Source of the DNA: Thiotrichales bacterium
GTDB lineage: Bacteria; Pseudomonadota; Gammaproteobacteria; Thiomicrospirales; Thiomicrospiraceae
DNA length: 64,000 nucleotides
NCBI GenBank assembly: GCA_016936535.1
Contig: JAFGXP010000023.1
Location: 41,397 to 105,396 of the forward strand
Direction: 5' to 3'
Shown: positions 14,737 through 26,043 of the stretch, in pieces
Layout: every line of letters starts with the position of its first letter
Position numbering within the stretch: the first letter of the stretch is position 1
The notes under the pieces: generated by a model
Seen by the model: the letters and a program-made list of their open reading frames with translations, nothing else
Told to the model about the DNA's origin: nothing
Database searches by the model: none
Program-made: the position numbers and the translations under genes

Positions 14737-14757
14737 TCCCATTAAATCTTAAATGGA

Positions 14758-15621
14758 TTACTGAACCTGCCCACGGTCATTAAAGTATTTAAAGAAATCG
14801 GATTTTGGATCAACAACCAAGACATCGGATTTATCTTTAAAGCTTTTCTGATACGCATTCAAGCTGTGATAAAAAGAGTAGAACTCTGGATTTTGATTAT
14901 AGGCTTTTGCATAAACTTCAGCGGCTTTGGCATCGCCCTCCCCGCGAATAATCTCCGCTTGAGAATAGGCTTCTGCCAAAATCACGGAACGCTGACGATC
15001 GGCATCAGCACGGATACGTTCTGCCGCTTCAGCACCTTTAGAGCGTAAATCTTTGGCAACACGATTACGTTCTGCTTCCATACGACGGTAAACCGATTCC
15101 GAAATATCTTGTGCCAAATCAATACGCTTGATCCGCACGTCTTCAACTTCAATCCCAAAATCATCGGTAGCGCGATCGGTTGTCGCCTTAATGGCACGCG
15201 CAATTTGAACGCGCTCTCCTGAGATAACTTCACGAACCGTGCGATTACCGAATTCTGCACGTAAACCGTCTTTAACAATTTGACCTAAACGCATGTTTGC
15301 CAAACGGTAATCACCATTCATCGTCGTATAGAACTTGGCGACATCTTTAACGCGCCAGCGTACAAAAGAATCCACAATTAAGTTCTTTTTCTCACTGGTT
15401 AAAAAACGCTCTGGTTCAGAGTCAAAAGTCTGCAGACGCGCATCAAAATGGCGAACGTTGTTGACAAACGGCAGTTTGAAATGCAAACCGGGTTGAACAT
15501 CCGATTTTACAATTTCCCCAAGTCGCAAGACCACTGCGGTTTCCCATTGGTTTACCGTATAAACTGAGCCACTACCCACAAACAGCACAACGGCAATCAG
15601 GATTGAGAAGATGGATTTCAT
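14758..15621 (-). CDS. hflC: Protease modulator HflC (SPFH family)
   Basis: 287 aa; VNQWETAVVLRLGEIVKSDVQPGLHFKLPFVNNVRHFDARLQTFD. Confidence 0.96.
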   Translation of the reverse strand: MKSIFSILIAVVLFVGSGSVYTVNQWETAVVLRLGEIVKSDVQPGLHFKLPFVNNVRHFDARLQTFDSEPERFLTSEKKNLIVDSFVRWRVKDVAKFYTTMNGDYRLANMRLGQIVKDGLRAEFGNRTVREVISGERVQIARAIKATTDRATDDFGIEVEDVRIKRIDLAQDISESVYRRMEAERNRVAKDLRSKGAEAAERIRADADRQRSVILAEAYSQAEIIRGEGDAKAAEVYAKAYNQNPEFYSFYHSLNAYQKSFKDKSDVLVVDPKSDFFKYFNDRGQVQ

Positions 15622-16832
15622 TAACGTAGCTCCCTACTTCTTAAAAGTTCGCGAATATTGGACGTGGGTTGCGAAGCGGTACCATTATTAGCGGCCGAAC
15701 CGCTCTGGGTGGATGGCATCATCTCTTGCGGCTTAAACGGAATTGTTGCTTGTCCGGATCCCACCATTTTATCCAACGGCAAATAGAGCAAATTATTGGT
15801 TCCAGACGAACCGACAAAGACTTTCGATGTGCTACTCAACACATTGCTTACGGCATCAATATACAAACGATTACGCGTAACTTCTGGTGCCTTCTCATAC
15901 TCACCAACAATACTGACAAAACGAGAAGACTCACCCACCGCTTGCGCAATCACCTGTTCGCGATAAGCACTGGCTTCTTCCAATTGACGAGCCGCTTGAC
16001 CGCGTGCCACCGGTAAGATTTCATTCGAGTAAGCTTCAGCTTCGTTAATTAAACGTTCGCGGTCCTCACGCGCTTTCACCACATCGGCAAACGCTGCTTG
16101 AACCTGCTCAGGAGGCTGAGCATCTTGTAAGTTGACAGAAGTTATTAAAATACCTGTGTTGTAGGCATCCAAACGTTCCTGGGCTTTTTGCTGCACACTG
16201 GCAACCACATCGTTACGCCCTTCAGTCAATACAAAATCCATCGTATTTTGACCAACCACTTCGCGCAGCGCACTCTCAACAGAAATCCGCAAAGACTCAT
16301 CTGGATCAACGGTTTGGAACAGATAATCGCTGGCGCTGCGCACTTGGTACTGCACGGCGATCTTGAGATCGACAATGTTCTCATCTTGCGTCAACATCAA
16401 GGATTCGCTGGCAACAGAACCACTGCGATTGCGACCGTCCGAACGGTAGCCAATTTCTGAAGTACGAATTTGATCAACGTTTACAATGCGGACATTTTCA
16501 ATCGGGTATGGAAGGTGCCAGTGTGGACCTGCTTTTGTCTCTTCTACATAAGCACCAAAACGGGTCACAACGCCACGCTCAGCCGGATCGACAATGTAGA
16601 TACCTGATAGCATCCACACCACGCCGACTACCCCGAGGATTGCAACCGTTGCTTTGCCGTTCAGGCCTCCAGATCCATCCCCACCCGAGAATTTTTCGGT
16701 AGCTTTTTTCAGTAACTGACTCAAGTCATCATTACCATTGCGTTTTGGGCCGCGCGGTGAATTGCCTCCGCCGTTATTCCCTGAATTGCCCCAAGGATCT
16801 TGTCCCGGTTTACCTGGTTCGTTCCAAGCCAT
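15621..16832 (-). CDS. hflK: FtsH protease modulator HflK (SPFH family)
   Basis: 403 aa; MAWNEPGKPGQDPWG..., YIVDPAERGVVTRFGAYVEETKAGPHWHLPYPIE. Confidence 0.96.
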   Translation of the reverse strand: MAWNEPGKPGQDPWGNSGNNGGGNSPRGPKRNGNDDLSQLLKKATEKFSGGDGSGGLNGKATVAILGVVGVVWMLSGIYIVDPAERGVVTRFGAYVEETKAGPHWHLPYPIENVRIVNVDQIRTSEIGYRSDGRNRSGSVASESLMLTQDENIVDLKIAVQYQVRSASDYLFQTVDPDESLRISVESALREVVGQNTMDFVLTEGRNDVVASVQQKAQERLDAYNTGILITSVNLQDAQPPEQVQAAFADVVKAREDRERLINEAEAYSNEILPVARGQAARQLEEASAYREQVIAQAVGESSRFVSIVGEYEKAPEVTRNRLYIDAVSNVLSSTSKVFVGSSGTNNLLYLPLDKMVGSGQATIPFKPQEMMPSTQSGSAANNGTASQPTSNIRELLRSRELR

Positions 16833-17066
16833 TCAACCATCTCCATGCAATTTAGCATTGTCTGCGTTCGGTTTAGACTGCGCGAATAACGGTGAAATGT
16901 ACCTGCGCAGGCTCTAAGCCACGAATTTCGATATTGTAGAGAGTCTAATCTCAAATGTCATCTATTAAGGTTTTTTATCAATCCTCTATCCAGCTTTAGG
17001 TTTTTTGATACCACTGACCTGGGTATCGCGGGCAAAGGTGACTTGCCGACTCGGTTAAAACTAGAC

Positions 17067-18377
17067 TCACTGAGCGGCTGATTCAATCACTTCCGCTTTC
17101 AACAACTCCGGCCATGTCTTTAGGCTTTGCCACTCTTGCTCGGTTAAGCTCATGGTGAACAAGCTATTACCTTGTTCATCAAAGCCTTCTTGCAAAATGG
17201 TGCCCAACTGATAGAGTTGGGCGCGTTTTTTGCCCGCCGCCACATCCAAAACCAAAGACACAGTGTAAAAACGCCCCTTAAAAAAGGAGGCCACTGCGTC
17301 CATCATTAATTCAACACCCAAACCTTGTTGTGCCGAAATCCAAACCCGAATCGGCGTCACACCGTCTTCCGCCCAATCCACCTTAGGCTCCATTGGCGTT
17401 TCTAGGGCATCAATCTTATTAAAGATTTGCAACTGGGGTACGTCTTGCGCCCCTACTTCCTGAATAACGTCTTGCACATCCGCCATTTTCTCATCACGAT
17501 GCTCGTCCGAGGCGTCAATCAAATGAATCAACAAACTGGCTTCGCGTGTCTCTTCCAGCGTAGAACGAAAAGCGGTTACCAAATCATGAGGAATATGGCG
17601 AATAAACCCTACCGTATCGGCAAAAATGACCTCGCCGGCGCCTGGTAAGCGCACCTTGCGTAAGGTCGAATCTAAGGTCGCAAACAATCGATCTTCCGCA
17701 TAGACGCCTGCCGAAGTCAGATAATTAAAGAGCGTCGATTTCCCCGCATTGGTGTATCCAACAATAGTCACGGTTGGCATTTCTGATTTTTGTCTTGAGC
17801 GACGACTTAAATCACGCTGTTTACGGACCTTTTCAATTTTCGACTCAAGCTGCTTGATGCGACCTTGCACTAAGCGGCGGTCGGTTTCCAACTGCGTTTC
17901 TCCAGGGCCTCGCGCGCCAATACCACCTTGACGATCCAAATGGCTCCAACCGCGTACCAGACGGGTGGACATCCGTTTAAGCAGCGCCAACTCAACCTGC
18001 AACTTTCCTTCATGTGAGCGTGCGCGCTGAGCAAAAATATCCAGAATCAAACCGACTCGATCGAGAACCTGTACCCCCAAGAAATCACTTAAATTGCGCT
18101 CTTGTGCAGGGCTTAGCGCATGATTAAAAATCACCACGTCGGCCTCATGCAAAGTCACAGCGTCCTTAATTTCTTCCGCTTTGCCCTTGCCAATAAAATA
18201 CTTAGCGTCAGGGTAACTGCGTTTGGTCGTAATTAGGGTGCAAATGGCTGCGCCGGCTGAATCAACCAGCTCATAGAGCTCATCCAACTCTTCACGATCA
18301 GCTTCTTGATAAAAATCTACGTGCACCAATACGGCGCGTTCTAAATCGCGTCTTTCCAGACGATCAAATAATTCCAT
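17067..18377 (-). CDS. hflX: Ribosome rescue/recycling GTPase HflX
   Basis: 436 aa; GPGETQLETDRR, TIVGYTNAGKSTLFNYLT, FADTVGFIRHIPHDLVTAFRSTLEE. Confidence 0.97.
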   Translation of the reverse strand: MELFDRLERRDLERAVLVHVDFYQEADREELDELYELVDSAGAAICTLITTKRSYPDAKYFIGKGKAEEIKDAVTLHEADVVIFNHALSPAQERNLSDFLGVQVLDRVGLILDIFAQRARSHEGKLQVELALLKRMSTRLVRGWSHLDRQGGIGARGPGETQLETDRRLVQGRIKQLESKIEKVRKQRDLSRRSRQKSEMPTVTIVGYTNAGKSTLFNYLTSAGVYAEDRLFATLDSTLRKVRLPGAGEVIFADTVGFIRHIPHDLVTAFRSTLEETREASLLIHLIDASDEHRDEKMADVQDVIQEVGAQDVPQLQIFNKIDALETPMEPKVDWAEDGVTPIRVWISAQQGLGVELMMDAVASFFKGRFYTVSLVLDVAAGKKRAQLYQLGTILQEGFDEQGNSLFTMSLTEQEWQSLKTWPELLKAEVIESAAQ

Positions 18378-18405
18378 GCAATTTCCGGGCGTTAGGGATT
18401 AGCGG

Positions 18406-18440
18406 GGTCGCTATTATAGGAGAAGTGTTTGTTAGCAGAA
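18406..18440 (-). promoter_or_regulatory. Putative sigma70-type promoter for hflX
   Basis: Perfect TATAAT on the minus strand (plus 18413-18418), about 36 nt upstream of the hflX ATG; the -35 is weak (TTGTTC at a 19-bp spacing). Confidence 0.45.
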
Positions 18441-18622
18441 CAACTAAAATACTTGACACATTTTGACGCAAAGGCACAAGACTACCCTTATTCGGTTGAG
18501 CCTTGACGACTTGGTATTACCGAGCAAGCTAATAAGGAGTTGGGCGAATCGACCGAGTGTCAATCCGCAGGAGGCTCATCTGCACGGATTGAAGTGCAGA
18601 TAAGCGATTCGAGAGCAAGAAA

Positions 18623-18886
18623 TTAGACCGTTACTGCCTCGGTAGGCGCTGGGGATTGATCTTGACCAAACTCGTAAGGCTTTGGATCACGCATCGGCAC
18701 AATCGTCGAAATAGCGTGCTTATAGACCATTTGGGTCACATTCGAACGCAATAACACCACAAATTGGTCAAAGGAATCGACTTTACCTTGAAGTTTTACC
18801 CCATTAACGAGATAGATTGAGACGTTAATTCGCTCTTTACGCAGCGCATTTAAATAAGGGTCTTGAATAGGTAGTGCCTTAGTCAC
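18623..18886 (-). CDS. hfq: RNA chaperone Hfq (GTG start)
   Basis: [70 protein letters not shown] Shine-Dalgarno precedes GTG at 18886; the upstream ATG extension at 18928 does not look like Hfq. Confidence 0.97.
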   Translation of the reverse strand: MTKALPIQDPYLNALRKERINVSIYLVNGVKLQGKVDSFDQFVVLLRSNVTQMVYKHAISTIVPMRDPKPYEFGQDQSPAPTEAVTV

Positions 18887-19079
18887 TTGAACTCTCCATA
18901 CTGATTTCGGGTTGGCATAAAAGAACAATACGGCCTGCCAAACCCAAGTTATTGTTATTTTTTATTGTTTTCCCCACCACAACTGGCGTGAGGGCACTCT
19001 TTGAACGTAAATGCGAAGTGAGGATATCACAGCCAGATGTAAAAAATTTATCAATAAATCTAATAACCCCAGCAATCAA

Positions 19080-20129
19080 TTAGATTTTACTTATGTTTTG
19101 ATTCTTTAGGCGCTCAGCATTCGCTGATAAAACCTTTTCATGCAAACGCTGACAAATCTGCTGCACTTGTTCGTCCAAGAGCGTTTCAAACGGATCAATC
19201 AACTGCAACGCTTGCTCTTTACGCAGCCACGTTAGCTGGCGTTTTGCCAATTGCCGCGTCGCGGCCACGCCCTTTTGCACAAGCTCATCGCCATCTATTT
19301 CACCGCATAAATACGACCAAGCTTGGCGATAACCGACCGAACGAATTGAAGGCAAGTCCGCATTCAATCGAGGATTCTGAAACAAAAGCTCAACCTCAGA
19401 CAAAAAACCTTGCGCCATCATCTGCATAAAACGCTGTTCAATTTGCTGGTGTAAACGCGCTCGATCCTGCGCGATTAAACCGACTTTATGTAAGCAAAAC
19501 TCGCTAAGCGCTTGTTTAGTAGGCGCTTGCTGCCACTCTGTCAAACTTTTACCCGAAGCAAGATACACTTCCAGAGCGCGAATCAACCGCTGCGGATCAT
19601 TTGGGTGAATGCGCTTAGCGGCAACCGCATCCACTTCGGCCAACTGAGTATGTAAGCTATCCGGCGCCGCCAACCATTGTTGTTGCAAAGCTTGACGAAT
19701 CGCTTCATCCGCTTGAGGCAAGGCATTCATACCCTGCTGTAACGCATTGAAATACATCATGGTTCCACCCACCATCACCGGCAGATTTCCACGCGCGAAA
19801 ATCTCTTCTACTAAACGGTGCGTATCCTGCACAAAGGCCGACGCCGAATAGGATTCATGAGGGTCAAGAATATCAATTAGATGATGCGGCACACGGGCTT
19901 GTTCGGCCAAAGTAGGTTTGGCGGTGCCAATATCCATGCCACGATAAATCAAAGCAGAATCCACACTGATAATTTCCATCGGCAAACAGTCTGCTAACGC
20001 CATCGACAACCGACTTTTCCCGCTGGCGGTTGGTCCCATAATCGCCAGAACGGTTTTTTGAGTCAAAAGGCTATCCCAATGCTCTACCAAATTCTGGCAA
20101 ACGCCATACTGATGTGTTTCTTTCAACAA
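19080..20129 (-). CDS. miaA: tRNA dimethylallyltransferase MiaA
   Basis: 349 aa; VLAIMGPTASGKSRLSMALAD, EIISVDSALIYRGMDIGTAKP. Confidence 0.97.
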   Translation of the reverse strand: MLKETHQYGVCQNLVEHWDSLLTQKTVLAIMGPTASGKSRLSMALADCLPMEIISVDSALIYRGMDIGTAKPTLAEQARVPHHLIDILDPHESYSASAFVQDTHRLVEEIFARGNLPVMVGGTMMYFNALQQGMNALPQADEAIRQALQQQWLAAPDSLHTQLAEVDAVAAKRIHPNDPQRLIRALEVYLASGKSLTEWQQAPTKQALSEFCLHKVGLIAQDRARLHQQIEQRFMQMMAQGFLSEVELLFQNPRLNADLPSIRSVGYRQAWSYLCGEIDGDELVQKGVAATRQLAKRQLTWLRKEQALQLIDPFETLLDEQVQQICQRLHEKVLSANAERLKNQNISKI

Positions 20130-20152
20130 GGTCTCCTAGTCTCCAGCGGCGG

Positions 20153-22039
20153 TTACTGCCCGCGTAAAAACAATTTATCTAACTGCTGCATGCTTAATTG
20201 CACCCAGGTTGGACGGCCATGATTACACTGATCAATATTCACCGTAGCTTCCATCTGTCGCAGTAACGCATTCATCTCATCGAGACTCAGCTGGCGATTG
20301 GCACGAACGGCACCATGACACGCCATGGTTGACAGGATACGATCAATTTGAGCCTCTAAACGTGATGACTCGCCCATCTCCGCCAACTCAACCAACACCT
20401 CTTCCAAAAGGGGCAATAAATCGGTTTTCAGCAGCAGGGTCGGCACGGCTAGTATTTTAAGTTGCTCAGGGCCCAAGGCTTCCAGATGAAATCCCAAAGG
20501 GATAAAGTGTTCCGCAAATTGCTCAAACACCAGCATCTGACTGCGTGCCAAATGGACAACCATTGGCACCAACAAGGGTTGAGATTGCAGGCGTAATGTC
20601 TGCCACTGCGCTTTAAAACGTTCATAAACCACCCGTTCATGCGCAGCATGCATATCGACCAACACTAAGCCTTGTTGGTTCTCCGCCAAAATATAAACAC
20701 CATGCAGCTGGGCTTTCGCAAATCCTAAAGGCGGAATGTCCTTTGTTGGCTGACTGGCCAAAGAAGCAGAAACTGCGGCATCGCTCTCACGCCTTTGCGC
20801 CAACAAACGGTTTAAAATCGGTTGCGCTCGCCCGCTGCTTGAAGGCTGCTGAAAATCAAACGCTTGCGTCAGGTTTACCGAACGCTCGCGCGAGCTCTCT
20901 GCGCTAAAGTTGAGCGGCAAACTGCCGGCCACGGCTGGCGGGGCAGCAAGAGAGTAATGACTGCCTGGTTCCGCAACACTATCAAGGTCTTGCGACAAAC
21001 TTCGGCCACTGCCAGGCTGTTGCGTCAGTGCAGCGGCTAAAGGCTGGGCAATCTGATCACGAACCCCTCTGCGAATAAAATCATATACGTCACGGCTTTG
21101 GGCAAAGCGCACTTCGTGTTTTGCCGGATGCACATTCACATCCAACTCCTCGGCCGGCACTTCTAAAAACAAGACATAAGCGGGATGGCGGCCGTGATAA
21201 AGCACATCGGCATAAGCCTGCTTCAAAGCAAACGCTAAATTACGGTCCTTAACCACTCGCCCATTGACAAACAAATACTGCATATCGGCTTGCGCCCGAC
21301 TGAACGTTGGCAAAGCGACCCAGCCACTTAAACGCCAAGAGGACAACGTACAGTTTATTTCTAAGGAATGCTGTACAAAATCCTGATTTAGAAGCGTTTT
21401 TAACCTTAAGGTTACTGAAGATTCACAGTCACATGCCGGCAAGCGATACACCGTTTTGTGATTATGTTGCAAATGAAAACCCACTAACGGATGACTCAAA
21501 GCGATGCGTTTTACCCACTGCTCTACCTGTAAAAACTCGCTACGCGGGCTGCGCAAAAACTTTTTGCGGGCCGGTGTATTAAAAAACAACTGCTGTACCT
21601 TAACACGGGTGCCAAAAACCCCAGCCGCCGGCTCGGGTCCTTGCCAACAACCATCCCCCTGCGCGCTCAGCTGCCAAGCGTGTGCATCCTGTTGAGTTCG
21701 GCTCAGAATCTGAAAATTCGCAACCGAGCTGATACTGGCCAAAGCCTCACCACGAAACCCCAAAGAACGAACCGCAGTAAGCTCCTGCAATGAATAAATT
21801 TTACTGGTGGCATGCCGACTGACCGCCAATCGTAACTCATTTGCTGGAATACCTCGCCCGTTATCACACACCTCAATGGAGGCAATCCCCCCTTCTAGCA
21901 GCTGGATTTCAATGAAATCGGCTCCCGAATCCAACGCGTTTTCCAATAACTCTTTAACCACCGATGCCGGGCGTTCAACCACTTCACCGGCCGCAATTTG
22001 GTCCGCTAAATTCTCCGGCAATAAAGCAATCGGACGCAT
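20153..22039 (-). CDS. mutL: DNA mismatch repair protein MutL
   Basis: MRPIALLPENLADQIAAGEVVERPASVVKELLENALDSGA, FRGEALASISSV; MutL C-terminus ACHGAVRANRQLSLDEMNALLRQME...CNHGRPTWV; ORF opens at 22084 but 22039 is the better start. Confidence 0.97.
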   Translation of the reverse strand: MRPIALLPENLADQIAAGEVVERPASVVKELLENALDSGADFIEIQLLEGGIASIEVCDNGRGIPANELRLAVSRHATSKIYSLQELTAVRSLGFRGEALASISSVANFQILSRTQQDAHAWQLSAQGDGCWQGPEPAAGVFGTRVKVQQLFFNTPARKKFLRSPRSEFLQVEQWVKRIALSHPLVGFHLQHNHKTVYRLPACDCESSVTLRLKTLLNQDFVQHSLEINCTLSSWRLSGWVALPTFSRAQADMQYLFVNGRVVKDRNLAFALKQAYADVLYHGRHPAYVLFLEVPAEELDVNVHPAKHEVRFAQSRDVYDFIRRGVRDQIAQPLAAALTQQPGSGRSLSQDLDSVAEPGSHYSLAAPPAVAGSLPLNFSAESSRERSVNLTQAFDFQQPSSSGRAQPILNRLLAQRRESDAAVSASLASQPTKDIPPLGFAKAQLHGVYILAENQQGLVLVDMHAAHERVVYERFKAQWQTLRLQSQPLLVPMVVHLARSQMLVFEQFAEHFIPLGFHLEALGPEQLKILAVPTLLLKTDLLPLLEEVLVELAEMGESSRLEAQIDRILSTMACHGAVRANRQLSLDEMNALLRQMEATVNIDQCNHGRPTWVQLSMQQLDKLFLRGQ

Positions 22040-22337
22040 CGGAGCCGCGCACTGTTTTTCAGCCAACCAAGCCAGAACAGACATTTATTTTGCTACCTCG
22101 TGAACAAATGGAGCCATCAATCTACAAGACACCGCAAGTGCCTCTAAGAAACAACGCGCACATTATACTGGCGACTAGGCAGCCCGTCATAAACTGTTAG
22201 AATAATCCCCATTTTAAGACCACCGTACTCGCCAGCAAGGCGCCATGAAACTGGCCAGTCAAACGTATCTGGCAAGAATAAACAACTTAGAAAGGCGCTG
22301 ATAAACAAGTCGCCGATAAATAGCACAGGAGAAGGCA

Positions 22338-23468
22338 ATGGGATTTTTTGAAAAATGGTTTGGCACAACCAATGAAATGCCCCCCGAATTGCAACAGGCC
22401 ATCGAAGCCCAGTTAAAAACCTATTCGTTGCCTTATATCGAGCAAGACCTGATTCAACTGAAAGCCTTAAAAGCCTTACACCTTAAAGGTACAACCTTGA
22501 CCGTGGAAATTGCCCTGCCCTATGCCTGTAAAAGTCTTTGGCCGGCCATAGAACAAAACCTTTGCCAGGCGCTGCAAACTCTAGAGGCAATTCAAACAGT
22601 CGAATTTGCGTTCAGCACACAGATTGTCGCGCATGATGTGCAAAAAGGCACCACGCCCCTGCCAAACGTTAAAAACATTCTTGCCATCGCATCTGGCAAG
22701 GGCGGGGTTGGCAAATCCACCACTGCCGTTAACTTAGCCCTCGCATTACAACAAGAAGGCGCTCGTGTTGGCATTCTCGATGCCGATATCTACGGCCCAA
22801 GCATTCCCACCATGCTCAATATCAAAGAAAAACCACAAACCCAAGACGGCAAAAGCATGCAACCACTGCTCGCCTACGGCCTGCAAGCCATGTCAATCGG
22901 TGCGCTGATTGAAGAGGATTCACCGATGATTTGGCGCGGCCCCATTGTGACTCAAACCCTAACCCAACTGCTAAAAGAAACCAATTGGGACAACTTGGAT
23001 TATCTGGTGATTGATTTGCCACCCGGCACTGGCGACGTCCAATTAACGCTGGCACAGCAAATCCCGGTTACCGGAGCGGTGATTGTTACAACACCACAAC
23101 AAATCTCATTAATAGACGCCAAAAAAGGCTTGAAAATGTTTCAAAAAGTGGAAATTCCCATCCTCGGAATTATCGAAAATATGAGCACGCACATTTGCTC
23201 AAATTGCGGACACGAAGAAGCTATTTTTGGCGCACACGGCGGCGAAAACATGGCTCAACAATATCAAGTACCGTTTTTAGGCGCACTGCCCTTGCAAAAA
23301 CGCATTCGTGAGCAAGCCGACCAAGGCGCACCCACCGTCACCGCCGAACCCAACAGCGACATCGCCAACAAATACCGCGCCATCGCACAGCAGATTAGCG
23401 CCCAAATTGGCGGCAAAAAACGCAACTACGCCAACATCTTCCCCAAAATCGTGATTCAAAACACTTAA
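22338..23468 (+). CDS. apbC: Mrp/ApbC/NBP35-family iron-sulfur cluster carrier ATPase
   Basis: 376 aa; NILAIASGKGGVGKSTTAVNLALALQQEGARVGILDADIYGPS, CSNCGHEEAIFG. Confidence 0.94.
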   Translation: MGFFEKWFGTTNEMPPELQQAIEAQLKTYSLPYIEQDLIQLKALKALHLKGTTLTVEIALPYACKSLWPAIEQNLCQALQTLEAIQTVEFAFSTQIVAHDVQKGTTPLPNVKNILAIASGKGGVGKSTTAVNLALALQQEGARVGILDADIYGPSIPTMLNIKEKPQTQDGKSMQPLLAYGLQAMSIGALIEEDSPMIWRGPIVTQTLTQLLKETNWDNLDYLVIDLPPGTGDVQLTLAQQIPVTGAVIVTTPQQISLIDAKKGLKMFQKVEIPILGIIENMSTHICSNCGHEEAIFGAHGGENMAQQYQVPFLGALPLQKRIREQADQGAPTVTAEPNSDIANKYRAIAQQISAQIGGKKRNYANIFPKIVIQNT

Positions 23469-23753
23469 GGAGACACAGAACAAGTTCTTTACCTTGTAGC
23501 CTGCAAGATTATTTAACCCATTCTCCGTACTAAAAGGTGGCGCTCAGAGGCAATTGGCAAAGAAAGTCTGCTTACAACCGATTTTAGCGCCTCGATGCGA
23601 TGCTGGAGCAAGCCTTTTGAGCAAGCCCCTCTTGAGAAAGCGCGGAAAATTTAGAGGAAAGGCTTTACAATATCGGGCTATTTTCTTGGTGCCGCTGCAG
23701 GTTGTCGTTGTGCCGAGGGGTTTTGTTTTCGCATTGATTAAGGATCGCAGTAC

Positions 23754-25877
23754 ATGACGGCTTCGCCCTCTTCTCCCCGCAAAATTTTGATTACCAGTGC
23801 TCTGCCATACGCGAATGGTCCCATCCATTTAGGCCATATGGTGGAGTATATCCAAACCGATATTTGGTCACGTTTTCAGAAAATGCGCGGGAACCTTTGT
23901 ACTTATGTTTGTGCAGACGATGCACACGGCACCCCAATTATGCTGCGTGCTGAAGCCGAAGGCATTTCCCCAGAGCAGTTGATTGCCAAATCTTCGATTG
24001 ATCACCAAACCGATTTTGCTGGTTTCCACATTGGCTTTGATCATTATCACAGCACGCATTCGGATGAAAACCGCGAGTTTGCTGCCTTAATTTACAACCG
24101 ATTGAAAGACAAGGGATATATTTCGCGCCGGGCAATTTCGCAATTTTTTGACCCAGAAAAGCAGATGTTTCTGCCGGACCGTTTTGTGAAAGGCACCTGT
24201 CCAAAATGTGGTGCGCACGACCAATATGGCGATAATTGCGAAGCCTGCGGTGCGACCTATGCGCCAACCGATTTGATCAATCCAAAATCAGCGGTTTCGG
24301 GTGCCACCCCTATTGAAAAAGATTCGGATCACCTGTTTTTTGAGCTGGGGCAGTTTGCTGAAATGCTAAAAACCTGGACCCGCGGAGGGCACCTGCAAAC
24401 CCAAATCGCCAATAAAATTGATGAATGGCTGGAAAGCGGCCTTCGTGGCTGGGATATATCGCGCGATGCACCCTATTTTGGTTTTGAAATCCCAGGCGAA
24501 CAAAACAAGTTTTTCTATGTTTGGCTGGATGCACCAATTGGCTATATGTCCAGCTTTAAAGCCTATTGCGATCAGTCTGGCTTAGATTTTGACGAGTATT
24601 GGCAAAAAGACTCCAAAGCCGAGCTGTATCATTTTATCGGCAAAGACATTATTAACTTTCATGCCCTTTTTTGGCCGGCGATGTTAAGTGGTGCCGATTT
24701 CCGCACCCCTGATGCGGTTTATGCGCATGGTTTTCTAACCGTTGACGGGCAAAAAATGTCCAAGTCACGTGGCACTTTCATTATGGCCAAAACCTATCTG
24801 GAGCACCTGAATCCGGAATATCTGCGTTATTACTTTGCCGCTAAGCTGACGAGCCGCATTGATGACATCGATTTAAATTTGGAAGATTTTGCCCAGCGTG
24901 TAAACTCCGATTTGGTTGGCAAAGTCATTAATATTGCCAGTCGGTGTGCGGGCTTTGTCACGAAAAAGTTTGATGGCAAACTCGCTGCCAGCCTGAGCCC
25001 CAGTGCGGCTGAACTTTATGCAGGCTTTGTCGATAAATCTCAAGAAATTGCCAATCTGTACGAACAACGCGAATACAGTCATGCCATGCGTGAAATTATG
25101 GCACTGGCTGATAAGGCCAATGAGTACATCGCAGACACGGCACCTTGGGTCTTGGCAAAAACCGAGGGCAAGGAGGCTGAGCTGCACGAATCGGTTTCGG
25201 TAGGGCTTAATCTGTTCCGAGTGTTAATGAATTACTTAGCACCGGTTCTGCCCAAAACGGCGGCTGAGGCGCGGGAATTTTTAAATATTCAAGACTCTAG
25301 CTGGGATGCGATTACCCAACCGTTGTTAAATCATAAAATCAATCCTTTCAATGCCTTAATGACGCGACTTGAAATGACTTCGATTGAAAAAATGGTAGAA
25401 GCATCCGCCAGTTCACTGGGGGCAAAAAGCGCGCCCGACGGCAAAAAAGACGATCCAAAACCGAAAAAAACTCACAACCAAAGCGAGCACCCTATGACCG
25501 CAGAAAATACACTTCCCACGGCTATCTCGGCAGAGTTTGACCCCCTAGCTGCCACGATTGGCATTGAAGAGTTTGCCAAAATCGATCTGCGAATCGCCAA
25601 AATTGTTCATGCTGAGGCGGTTCCAGAAGCGGATAAATTGGTCAAACTGACGCTGGATATCGGTTTTGAACAACGGCAGGTGTTTGCGGGCATCAAAGCC
25701 GCTTACGAGCCCGAAGCGTTGATTGGTAAGCTTACGGTCATGGTTGCCAATCTGGCGCCGCGTAAAATGCGATTTGGGGTTTCTGAGGGGATGGTTTTGG
25801 CGGCTGGCCCTGGTGGATCTGACTTGTACATCCTGAACCCAGACGACGGTGCTAAACCGGGCATGCGTGTTAAATAA
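23754..25877 (+). CDS. metG: Methionyl-tRNA synthetase with C-terminal tRNA-binding domain
   Basis: 707 aa; [43 protein letters not shown] zinc knuckles, [10 protein letters not shown]-terminal EMAP/OB fold. Confidence 0.98.
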   Translation: MTASPSSPRKILITSALPYANGPIHLGHMVEYIQTDIWSRFQKMRGNLCTYVCADDAHGTPIMLRAEAEGISPEQLIAKSSIDHQTDFAGFHIGFDHYHSTHSDENREFAALIYNRLKDKGYISRRAISQFFDPEKQMFLPDRFVKGTCPKCGAHDQYGDNCEACGATYAPTDLINPKSAVSGATPIEKDSDHLFFELGQFAEMLKTWTRGGHLQTQIANKIDEWLESGLRGWDISRDAPYFGFEIPGEQNKFFYVWLDAPIGYMSSFKAYCDQSGLDFDEYWQKDSKAELYHFIGKDIINFHALFWPAMLSGADFRTPDAVYAHGFLTVDGQKMSKSRGTFIMAKTYLEHLNPEYLRYYFAAKLTSRIDDIDLNLEDFAQRVNSDLVGKVINIASRCAGFVTKKFDGKLAASLSPSAAELYAGFVDKSQEIANLYEQREYSHAMREIMALADKANEYIADTAPWVLAKTEGKEAELHESVSVGLNLFRVLMNYLAPVLPKTAAEAREFLNIQDSSWDAITQPLLNHKINPFNALMTRLEMTSIEKMVEASASSLGAKSAPDGKKDDPKPKKTHNQSEHPMTAENTLPTAISAEFDPLAATIGIEEFAKIDLRIAKIVHAEAVPEADKLVKLTLDIGFEQRQVFAGIKAAYEPEALIGKLTVMVANLAPRKMRFGVSEGMVLAAGPGGSDLYILNPDDGAKPGMRVK

Positions 25878-26043
25878 TGCCCGTGAAAGTAGGCCCGTAA
25901 GACCGAAGACCAAAGCGTCGCCCAGTCCGCATTTTTTGAGCCTTTTAAATGCGGGGCAGTACCACGGAGTCAAAGGCGTTCTAACCGTTTCGCGCGGTCA
26001 GCACGTCCCAGTCGGTCAATACTCGTCAATATAAGGGACACAC

